From contig JASAND010027789.1 of assembly GCA_030248195.1 (NCBI GenBank), forward strand, positions 23,683-87,682: a stretch of DNA of 64,000 bases. The letters run 5' to 3'. The notes below the pieces were generated by a model that had not been told where the DNA came from, made no database searches, and worked only from the letters and a program-made list of their open reading frames with translations. Shown here one piece after another: positions 21,116 to 31,075 of the stretch (positions within the stretch are counted from its first letter, which is position 1; the number at the start of each line of letters is the position of its first letter). The translations under genes were made by a program, and so were the position numbers. This stretch comes from Trissonchulus latispiculum. Its lineage: Eukaryota > Nematoda > Enoplea > Enoplida > Ironidae.

Positions 21116-22223
21116 TTAATTACGAAATCTAAATGGTATGATGAAATTGAATGTGTCTCCGACTTCCTTGTACTTTAGTCGCGTCTTTCCCCGGGTCAGA
21201 GCGGCCGGTCGATGAACGGCGATCTCGACCCCGCACTGGTCTCGGGAACAGAAGTGGCGATACTTGTGTCTCTGAATTCCTTCTTCTTTGAGCATTCCAA
21301 GTGATCTAAATGAGAAGGATAGAGACTCAGTAAATATCGATAAAAAGAGTGTAACAACAAATGAACAATTTATAGGTAAAGTGACCCCTGGAGAGAGAAC
21401 TCCAACCTATAGAAGGTTATAGGGTGCCGGTGCTTATCTCCGGATTCTCAGCCCGAAGCCAGGAGTGACAACTCGAATGTTGACTACATCTGTGGAAAGG
21501 GGGCCAGCCCTTCATCAGGCTTACGCCAGAACACAGACTCCTGTTACCTTCCCACCGAAGTGGTACCCATTTACCGACCAGTTAAGGATAGACAGCTGGG
21601 TTGGCTGGAGCCCACGGCGAACCGATATGTGCTTAGTCCCTTGCTCAAGGGGATTTGCGAAAGCCTTGTGGCAGCGGGGATTCGAACCTCGGACCGTCGG
21701 ATCTTTAGTCGAACGCCTTAACCACTCGGCCATCGCGGCACAACAATTTATAGCAAGTTTTCAGCAAAGCTAAGTGTTTGAACTGGTTGTAAAGTTTGTT
21801 TTCGAATCAAAATCAAATCATAGAAAAATCGGTGAAATACTTCTACCCTACAAGGTAAAGCCTTAGTCGGAAACAGGAGAGAGCCAATGTCGAAACAGTT
21901 CTCGCTCAGAGGATCCATATGTTGAACAACACCATCATTCAAATTTCAATTTAATGGGCTTGAACCAGAGCACAGCTGATTTAGTTCATTCGCTTTTAAT
22001 TTCTCGATTAGTAAAGCTAAATATGATCACCCCTTCGAGACCACTTTGACATGAAGTGAGCAATTAGCCAGTCAGTTGCGTCTGAAGGACGGACCTTCCC
22101 ATGAAGATTTTACCTATTGGGATATATACTTGTTTCTTGATGGCTGCTTATATTATTGTTATTATTATTGCTATTATTAATATTATCATTATTACATTAT
22201 TATTATTATTATTATCATTATTA

Positions 22224-22282
<59 letters not shown>

Positions 22283-22442
22283 TCTTTTGGAACTTGCAGA
22301 CCCACCTGGCGTGAGAGGCACGAACGAGTCGAAGGATGAGGTCCAACCAGGGACAGAGGAGGCACAGCCAAATCCCCTCCGGTCTTCCCTCCTTTCGGAC
22401 CCTGGTCGGAGCCATTTCCCGACATCGCGGACACTTCACCAT
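21116..22442 (-). CDS. Small LITAF-like zinc-binding protein, two exons
   Basis: Minus-strand exons 22442-22306 and 21305-21116. The intron has donor CCAG/GTGGGT and acceptor CCTTCTCATTTAG, and the junction keeps frame (phase 2), giving 108 aa. The N-terminus has CPRC (residues ~4-7), then a hydrophobic stretch GIWLCLLCPWLDLILRLV, then RHFCSRDQCGVEIA with a second Cys pair. Paired Cys knuckles around a short hydrophobic segment are the design of LITAF-domain proteins, which bind zinc and insert into endosomal/lysosomal membranes. The second pair here is C-x4-C, whereas the family norm is HxCPxC, so the assignment is tentative. The ATG follows TTCAGCC, which could also be a splice acceptor, so an upstream exon is possible. 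The intron holds a SINE and a (TTA)n tract. Confidence 0.45.
21668..21741 (-). mobile_element. tRNA-Leu/Ser-like SINE head
   Basis: Minus strand: GCCGCGATGGCCGAGTGG (A box), an anticodon arm with loop CTAAAGA, B box GGTTCGAATCC and 3' acceptor GCTGCCAC. The anticodon stem has a C-C mismatch and the long variable arm of tRNA-Leu/Ser is missing, so it is a pseudo-tRNA or SINE head. Adjacent sequence (21360-21660) may be the body. Confidence 0.55.
22151..22281. repeat. (TTA)n microsatellite
   Basis: About 130 bp of TTA/ATT repeats in the intron of the LITAF-like gene. Confidence 0.95.
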
Positions 22443-22720
22443 GGCTGAACTCACTCCGAGCTCCGTCGGAGACTCTACCTTAATCATCTCCACTTCATAC
22501 TCTAAAACCAACAGTAGAGCAGAGTAAAGCTGAGTATAAAGTAGAGTATAAAGTTGGGTAGAGTAGAGTAAAGTCAAAAGTCCATAATTATTTCCTTTAT
22601 ATTATAGAAGAAGAGTAAGCCACTAGAGGGCTTCTCTTCCTGGCATTGCGTAACGGTGCTCCGACCACAATACGCGAATGCTCCCCCGTTTGGGGGGGTC
22701 GACCAAACCGACAGCGCATA

Positions 22721-25700
22721 TGTAGTGAATTGGGTTAAGACTATTAAAGTTCTTTAAAGGAAAAATGTCAATTTAAAACGTCAAAGGTCCACCAAGGATT
22801 AACTTTAACTTAAGGGCAGCTGTAGCTGAGACTGAGAGGTACTATGAAACACTACAGCCAGGTGAACACGAGATGCCAAGGCAACTCTTATATCCGTCGA
22901 ACCAAGCAGCCTGGTTTAGTGCGTGCCCGACCCGGGATGGTCCACCTTATGGGGATCGTAAAGTGCTTCACGGGTCTTACTGTAGCAAGTTGGTTACAAT
23001 CCCGGAAACCAACAGTGGCAAAGGTCTAGTCCACAAGTCCACCAATACTAACTTTAAACCGCAAGTCCACCAATACTCAACACCTACCTAGTAAAGCTAA
23101 AGCTGACCTAACTAGTCCCTTAGGCCTAAAGAAATCAGAAGTACAAGCTACTAATTTAATGAACAAGAGATTATACGCAGACTAGAGAATTTAGGTCAGA
23201 GACAGGTAGAGTTTATAAGAAAAGATAAAAAGAGCTACGAATAATCAGTTGCGAGTGATAAAGATAAAAACACAAATATAACAGTAGAATACAGTCAAGA
23301 CAATTCAACGACCGACAAATAAACAAGCAAACCAATTCACACTCTTACAGAATAACTAGGCTCGTACCTTTACCAGAAAGAGATTAATTTATGTTATATG
23401 ATTAAATTAGGTCCCTAATCAGCAGTCTTTCATAAACCCAAACTTACAAAGAAATTAAGTTAAGTTTAAGTTGACCTGAAACCTACAAAATTTCGAATGA
23501 ATTAATAATATATAGCAGGATCTGGTGCAGTTTCTAGACTATCGAATCACTATATTCTGTCTATCGAACCTAAGATTCGAAGGGGTCTGCCTATATGCAA
23601 ACTGTGTCCTATATGCTGTTCAAAGTTACAAAACAGTCAATATCGCACAGATTTCCACCCTTCCCAGGGCTCTAGATACTAGTTCCAACTGCCCGCTCGG
23701 CAGACAGCCAGAAGCTAATATCCTACTTCCTGCCTAAGGAAGCGGCCGAAGGCTAAAGGCTAGACGGTCTTTTAGACTTCCCCAGGAATTACAGTACAAA
23801 AATAGTTTTGCACCCTCAAAGGCACGATTTACAGAAGACAGACAATTTTACAGAAGAAAGCCACATAACTTTTGACAATAAAGAGAGTCAATCGCTTTTA
23901 GAATGATGTTCTTCTGGGTGGTCCCAACTCCGAACCCACAATCCTAAAGTTTGTCAGCCTTAAAACAGGCTCTTATGGCCGATAGGCGGCTGAAGTTTGA
24001 GAAGCAGTCGTCGAATGATCGAGGGAGAAAGCCTCAACCAGGGGGGATAGCAGTGCACGTCAAGAATCCAAGTCAGAATGGCAGTTGGGTGTCGGACAAA
24101 TCACCCTGAATGATGCAAGAAGTAGCAAAGGGTGTCGGACAAATCACCCTGAATGATGGCCAGTTGTGTGCACTCTATCCAGCCCTGGCAGACTGTTTTT
24201 CCCTACTATAGTCTACGAACAGTTCTACGGAAAGCACCTTATAAATCCTGAGAGATCTGGATGAGGGGAGAAGTAAGACTCGGCTTGAAGGTCCTGGAAG
24301 GCCAGGAGAGCAGGAGGGGAATGGATCCGCAGGACCGATCAGAGCAGCAAGGGCCAGGGGGAACGGCGAGGTTCCTCACACCGACGAATCACGAGGCTCC
24401 GAGATCTGATCCAGGCAAGAATCCACGGGGTCAGGGAGGCAGCCGAATCCTGGGAGATCAAGGATCCAGGCAGAGCAGCAAGATCCAAGGGGAGCAGCAA
24501 GGCAGAGGGATCCAGGCAGGTAGCAGGAGATCACCGGCAGGTAATGGTTAGAACCTGAATCAAATGGGTTAAAACCTTAGTTAAAAGGTCTTAACCGTTT
24601 GATATTTCCTGGGTCCAGGAAATCTCCGTAAGAAGCTGAGATGAAAAGTTTGAAAGGTGAGTAATACTGTGTAAAAATTTGAGTGCGTTTTGTGGTTAAA
24701 AATTGGGAAAATTTGAATTAAAAATTAAAATTTGGGACTTTTGGGAGAGTTCCCAAAAGTCCAAGCTTCTCAGTGGATTTCCTTTCGGAAATCCACGCGA
24801 CCCAGGTAATATCTGCATAGATATTACAAATCATCAGAATCATTTATGACAATGAATAAAATAATTTAAATTAAAGGGCAGTTCTCAGGGGATATTTTTG
24901 AAAAGGACCTCTGGGATTCCCAGAAAAAGAGGGAAATCGCCTTTAAAAAACTAGGCAGTTGAAAGAGAAAAAGAGAGGGGAAGACCTATGGTGGAACGTA
25001 GACCTAAACCCCCCTTAGATCTGAAACCCCAAAAATTGACAAGGGGCTAGTGTTAATACACTAGCCCCGTTCCGGAGTGGGGGGAAAATTTGGGCATAGT
25101 AACGCCCTATGCTAAAGAAAACAGGGGAGAGTGAAGGGAGAGGCCAAAAAGCGGCCGTGCGCGTCAAGAGACAACGTAAAACTGAAATGAAAAGAGAGTC
25201 TACCTGTCAATCACGGCAATTTCGGCAATCATTCTTCTGATTGACCGAAATTGCCTTTGCGCAAAAAGGGCGCGTAACAAATGATTCTGATTGGGCCATT
25301 TTCGTCGTAATCATAACGTGACTTTTGGCGGGATCTCAAGTGTTTACACTAACGGGGAAAGGGCAATTAAACTAATCCCTTTCCCCTATTGTTAAAATTA
25401 AGATGAAATAGAATTAACACAAACGCAATGAGGCGAGAAATTGACACTACGTCAATTTCTCGCAAAAGGAGAAAAACAAGACTACACATTAAAACCTGGA
25501 CCAGAGGGTCCCCTTACTTAAGACTGCTGATTAGGTAGGTAAAACAATTGATTAATAACTAATAGTAGGTACGAGCCCTTTACAAGACACACAATACAAA
25601 ATACAAAACAAATAAGTAGCTAAGGCATAAATTAAAATAAAAGCTTTCTTTAAATTTCCAACATTTCCCCTCTTTTTTCTTGCCTTTGAGTCTCAGCCGA

Positions 25701-27162
25701 GCTGGACTCAAAGAGCGGAGAATTTGTAGTGTTACAAAAAGGAAACACATCTGTTACTTCAAATGGGCAATAAGGGAAGACATAAATGTCTTTAAGGGAA
25801 GACATAAATGTCTTCCCTTAAATTACAAAACAGGAAAGCCTACAAAAGAGGAGAATTCCAAAAGATTTGACATTAGCTAAGCAAAACCCAAGTTCAGTGA
25901 AAGGGTAAGCCGAGCTTCCCTTTTGCTTTAAAACCACTAAAACTAAATCAACTAAGCTTTAACCTTATTAAATTAATTTTCATTAATTGGTTAGCTAGAG
26001 TATGGATTAATTTTAATTAAACATGAACTTTAATTATGCTTTGAAATGAAGTTTAGACTAATAAGGATAGCAATACTTGATGGACGAGCCGAGCTCTCCC
26101 TATAAAGTTGAACAGCTTATAAAGTTAAATCGAACCACAGAACTACTAAATATTTTTTGCTAGACGTGAAGAAGAAGACCTGCTGTATTTAATTATAAAA
26201 GTTTCAACTCAGTTATTGCTGTTAATTAGTGTGAAATGTTAATTAAAACCACTAAAACCAGTCACAGTTCGATGGGCCAGCCGAAGCTCCCATATGTAAT
26301 AAAGAATGGCTTGCAGAATAAAAACGAACCACAGAAAGGGTAATTATTTTTTGGTAAATATAAGGAGGAGGATGTGCTGATTTCAATTATGTAAACTTTT
26401 AATAGGTTACTAATGTTAATTAGTAAGTAATTAACGGAAAACCATTGAAGGTGGTGAAACTTGGCAGTTGCACTGAAGTCTTCACATGTGGTTGAAAAAT
26501 CGGTGTGTAAAATAAAATCTAACCACAGAACAGGTAATTATTTTTGGATAATTGGAAAGAGAAAAGTGTGCTGGTTTTAATTATGGAACTTTAAGCTTTG
26601 CTAGTAATGTTAATTAGCATGAAATTAAGAAGAAATCATTAAAACTGACAATTCCTGAGGGAAGAGCCGAGCTCTTCTAAGGTAACCGAAAATGTCACAT
26701 AAAATGAAAACGAACCACAGAAGAGGCATTTATTTTTGGTTAGTTATAAAGATCTAATTGTGTTCTGTTAAATTATGGATTGACCCGAGACTGCCCACTT
26801 TGTGAGACCATGGTGCCTCTGCAGGAAGAATCGAACAAATCCCAGGTTGAACAGAATGAATTTAGGATTGAAACATAAAATACTATCCGAATTCCCAAAT
26901 TAATTCATGCCTCGTGCAATGTCAGGAAACACAGTACGTATAGCATACATACAGAGCACAAATAGTATAGCATTTAGGTTCTTCAAGCTCATTTTCATTT
27001 CCGTTCCATGGCCGGTCTGTAGCAGATTGAAAGTTCCCCAATAATTGCAAGTTCGCCCCTATTCGTGGGCTTAAAGCTTTCAGTCATATTTTTGACGAAT
27101 TTCCTAACTGCAACCTATTCTAATCCAAAATCCGTAATCATTAAATTCCAATTTTTATTACA
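22721..27162. mobile_element. 4.4-kb unclassified insertion with TG...CA ends
   Basis: Begins TGTAGTGAATTGGG and ends TTTTTATTACA, flanked by CATA (22717-22720 and 27163-27166). The sister palindromic copy at 29.75 kb reads across the site without it. I see no LTR pair and no ORF above ~100 codons. Contents: an imperfect inverted pair at ~23358-23428 and ~25515-25586 sharing GGCTCGTACCT and CCTAATCAGCAGTCTT; a 43-bp direct repeat with GGGTGTCGGACAAATCACCC at 24087 and 24130; a short palindrome at 25787-25820; and a tandem array at 25.9-26.8 kb. The class is unknown and it is non-autonomous. Confidence 0.6.
25905..26770. repeat. Tandem array, ~193-bp unit, four to five degenerate copies
   Basis: The marker CGAACCACAGAA (one copy CTAACCACAGAA) recurs at 26131, 26325, 26519 and 26711, spacing 194, 194 and 192. 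Each is preceded by a GAGCCGAGCTC-like box and followed by TTATTTTTTGG and GTTAATTAG. The period is near nucleosome repeat length. Confidence 0.8.
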
Positions 27163-27658
27163 CATACCCCCCTCCGTTTGGTGGGGGGGGGGTAGAAGGA
27201 AAGAGGTCCCCGTTTGGTGGGGGGGTAGCCAACAGCCAATCAGATTAGCCAATCAGATTGCAGAAACCCTCTCCGTTTGGTGGGGGTGGGGTAGAGCAGA
27301 GTAGTTTTTGTTCTATTCGAAAATGGGTCCCCGTTTGGGGGGGGGGGGTCACAAAAAGTGGTCCCCGTGTGGGGGGGTCGCTGAAAGAGATCCCCGTTTG
27401 GGGGGTGTCGCCAACAGCCAGTGAGAATGAGCAAAACTTAGCCTGCTTGAGCGACCCCCATCCAAACGGGGACCTCTTTCAGCCAACCCCCCCCCCCCCC
27501 CACCAAACGGGGACCCCTTTCGGCTACCCCCCCCCCCACCAAACGGAGCAAAATTCGCGTATTGTGGTCGGAGCACCGTTACGCAATCCCAAGAAGAGGA
27601 GCCCTCTAGTGGCTTACTCTTCTTCTATAATATAAGGAAAATTATTATGGACTCTTGG

Positions 27659-29654
27659 TAAAGTGGAGTGAACGAAGGTCTGACACAAAAATGTGTGTAG
27701 AAAACTGTGAGACTTATACTGCATTTAATATTCATTAGAGACGGGTAGAAGCAGTTTTAATCTCAACAAAATTGCCGTTAATTTCTAAATGTTCGTGATT
27801 GTCTTTGTAAACGTCGTCTTCATTGATGTTTTACCTTATGTATGTTTTGACTGACTATATTTGGCAGTCCAGCTTAAAAGACATATTAATTAACATTAAT
27901 TAATTAATGGTTAATACATTAACTGGTGATTTAAAAATGGGGGAAAGACAAGTTCCTCTGATCTTACCAATCCCGTCCCGTGGGCTGACCTCCAAAGACT
28001 TTTTTGCAGAGCGACGACTCATGATCTGCAGGGCATTTCTAGCTCACAATTTTCCAAACAATCTTCAGGTCAAGTTTGTGCTAGCGATTCTTGGCTTAGA
28101 AAAACATTCGTGAATATAAGCACCAGAAGTACCCAGTTCTATGAGCGGAAAATGGGTAGCAGAAATTAAACGGGGAGCCTAAATGAGTGTGTGTTATGCA
28201 ATGAGATGAAGATGAAACAAATGAATGACGGCTGCCAGGCGGCAATCAAAACTTCATTTTGACACTTTGACGCAACCTCAACCTTAACACCAGTCTAGCC
28301 TCTGCTACGCAAACAGCAAACAAGCCAGCCCTACTTGTCAGAAAGGCCCTAAAGTGTTTGGTCTAATTTTGTTAAAGTGTATAGCTTAATTGAACATATC
28401 GATAACCAGGAAAGGTTCACCCAAACAATAAAAAGCCTGTAAAAAGCCTCTGTGTCTGTCTAACAATTTTAGCATTTATGATGGATAACGCCAGGCCTTT
28501 TTCTTTTCCCGGTCAATCGGTGCTTATAAGTTACGCTACAAAGGTAACTCAAAAAGAGTCTCTAAAGTTTGGACACTTAACATATGCCTTTTATATAGTG
28601 TTCTCAATAGTGCTGGGACCAGTTCCGAATTTTGAAACCGGTTCCGGTTCCGATGATCGACTACCCGTTCCGGTTCCAATTGGTATTTTTGATAAAAAAC
28701 TAATACACACACCTTTTTACATTTTTTGAAGATTGGTATAAAAACGTAATATATTTGACTGCACAACAACAACTATGAAGGTATTTTAAAAATAGTTTTT
28801 ATTAACTATTTACAAATAGTTTCTGTGAAGACGATGCTGCGTGTCTTCACATTTTAGAAAAATATTGGGTACATTTTAGGTACCAGAGCTTACCAAGATG
28901 TAGTGATGAAGACGAAGATAACGGCCCGGTGACGTTAGAAGGCCCTGGCCCTGTCCCGGGCCCGGCACGGAAAATTTCTTAAAGGCACAACTCTAAAGAT
29001 AACAAAAACTTTAAGAAGTTTAGAAACAGTGTTAAAGTTAGAGACTAACGGACACATCAGAGAAAGATCGATTTATTCGCAGCATACCAAGTCAGCACAT
29101 ACGTATTTGCCTAGTATAGTATTAGATCACACATTGCTCTAATAGCTACTTTCCCAATATACAGAACCTCCCGTAGCGCAGTGGTTGCGTTACAAGTGGA
29201 GGATCATGTCAAGTCTAGAGCTTGAACAAAAATAAGCTCTAGCACCGTATTTCAAATATCCCTCCTGGGTAATTTACCGAGATTGTCAAGGGGTGGCCGC
29301 CTGTCTGGTGGAGCTACTACAGCACCTCCATTACGGTGGACGTAATAGACGTACTGATAGCCTTGTAGAACACCTCGGGTAATTGCTATGGCAATTATTC
29401 AGTGTCAGCATCCCCTTCCCTCAAAAATGCATACGTTCTAAGCTGGCACTACCCCTAACCGGAGCACCGAGTGGGGTGAGGTGGCTGTAAAAAAGTTTAG
29501 ATACAGGACTTTGATAAAGAGTTAGTTGATACTGTGATCAATCCTTTTGACATGTCTAGGATCCGAAGGTCGTCGCATTTATGTTGCATTGATTACCCCC
29601 ACCAGATCCGGACGAACAAAATAGCCCACGCGATCGCACCTACATATGGCAAGA
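27659..29654. other. Intergenic, no gene recognised
   Basis: No credible exon seen. Around 28600-28990 there is a GC-rich low-complexity stretch (GGTTCCGGTTCCGATG; GGCCCTGTCCCGGGCCCGG). Near 29170 CCGTAGCGCAGTGGTTGCG looks like a tRNA A box, a likely SINE trace. Confidence 0.4.
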
Positions 29655-30120
29655 GTGCACGTAAGGGTACCTCTTCTTGGCATTGCATAACGGTTCTCCG
29701 ACCAGAATACGCGAATGTTTTCCCTTTTGGTGGGGGGGGGTCGCCCAAATCGACAGCTCATATCTCCCCTCCGTTTGGTGGGGAGTAGCTGAAAAAAGTC
29801 CCCGTTAGGTAGAGCAGAGGATTATGGTAGTTTCACTGCATTTCTAAAATGGGCCCCCGTTTGGGGGGGTCGCAAGCAGCCAATCAGATTTAGCCAATCA
29901 TAGCCTGTCTTGACGACCCCCTCACCCCAAACGGGTACCCTCTTCTGCCTACCCCCCCCCACCAAACGGAGACCTATCATAGCTAATCCATTAGCAAACG
30001 AAGAGGAGGTATGCTTGTCGACCCCCCCTCACCACCACCAAACGGGGGAACATTCGCGTATTGTGGTCGGATCAGAGCCAAGAAGGGAAGCCCTCTAGCG
30101 GCTTACTCTTCTTCTTAAAT
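29655..30120. mobile_element. Palindromic G/C-box element, uninterrupted sister copy
   Basis: Left arm CTTCTTGGCATTGCATAACG...CGAATG and right arm CATTCGCGTATTGTGGTCGG...AAGCCCTCTAGCGGC mirror each other and match the arms of the split copy at 22574-27658. Between them are repeated CCGTTTGGTGGGG boxes and their complements. The outermost left part is worn. Confidence 0.75.
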
Positions 30121-30149
30121 ATAGAAGAATTATGAACTCTTGCACATGG

Positions 30150-30402
30150 TGTTGAAGTCGTTGGCTTCAGCTTTCCAGAAGATGATCCAAATCGTATTGG
30201 CAGGAATATCCAGGAGTTCCTGTCTATCAAGACGATATCTCATCACCGGAACAAATCAAGAAGAAAACAACAAGGGGATTCACGAAGTACACTACAGTGC
30301 CTCCAGGACTGCAACATGAGAATCGCAATTAGCAAGGTGGCTCTATCTAAGCATGAGACCGAATTTCTAGGACACCTCTTCACAGCAGATGGAGTTTAGG
30401 CC
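30150..30402 (+). pseudogene. Gypsy/Ty3 reverse-transcriptase fragment, decayed
   Basis: Short plus-strand segments in different frames resemble the catalytic core of Gypsy RT: an FQKM-like start, VYQDDI in place of the YxDD box, then HETEFLGHLFTADGV (the EFLGH motif). Several frameshifts separate them and no other pol domain is nearby. It is unrelated in position to the LTR element at 2-15 kb. Confidence 0.7.
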
Positions 30403-31075
30403 ATAGAAAACATCCGGGTTCAACTAAAATGATGCAACTACAGCGAACTCGATACTGGTTCATATCAAATAATGAAATTTTAAAAAACTTAGCTATTCCG
30501 TTATCTTGTGAAACGTATCTGTTTTTGAAGTTAAAAATTAGTCAGCTGTTGTTGACTTGGCCTCGGTTACTTTTTATAGGTTTATAGGTTCATAGGTTTA
30601 TAGTGGTTACGCGTCGACGCGCGTGTAAGCATCTGCACGCGTTCGTGAGCATGAATATGCTACAATTAGTTTTAAACGGGTAAAACGGCATGTTACAATC
30701 TGCGGCGTCGATGCGCCTCTCTATGCGTTCGCGACCATGAATGCACCTTTAGAAGCGTAAATGCGCGTCGACGCATCCAGACCTGCACAGAGAGTTACGG
30801 GTTACAGCTAATAATAAAACAACTTACCCTGAGCTTATGCGCAGAATACCACAAACCCAACAAAGTTACAAGAACACAGACTCATAGTTTTTGCAACATT
30901 TATACAAATATGTTTGCTGCAGCATCTCAGCTCACACGGCCGCTTATCTCCTGTCACTTTTCTAGGCCGCTGATAAACAGGCTGACATTTCTCAATATAT
31001 GCGTAATTTCCGTTGCTTTCCCCAACCATTAATAAAACCAGTTCCCCAGAAACCCTTCAATGCAAAGTTAACACT
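30403..31075. other. Upstream region of the SDR gene
   Basis: No exon seen. A CpG-rich patch at 30600-30790 contains several CGCGTCGACGC-type palindromes unlike the AT-rich surroundings. Promoter elements of the SDR gene should lie here but none is clear. Confidence 0.4.

Larger units (their letters stand above)
22574..27658. mobile_element. Palindromic element (CCAAGAG-ended family) split by a 4.4-kb insertion
   Basis: Outer ends TCAAAAGTCCATAATTAT... and ...ATAATTATTATGGACTCTTGG-type are inverted over more than 100 bp, through AGAAGAGTAAGCCACTAGAG and GCACCGTTACGCAATCCC. They are flanked by the 5-bp duplication TAAAG (22569-22573; 27659-27663). Inside each arm are G-rich or C-rich boxes (CCGTTTGGTGGGG and complements). 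A sister copy at 29655-30120 lacks the large insertion. Confidence 0.8.

Noticed and set aside
21668..21741. Functional tRNA-Leu gene
   Set aside because: Anticodon-stem mismatch and missing variable arm.
26131..26722. CRISPR-like array
   Set aside because: Unit length ~193 bp, repeats degenerate throughout, and the genome is eukaryotic.
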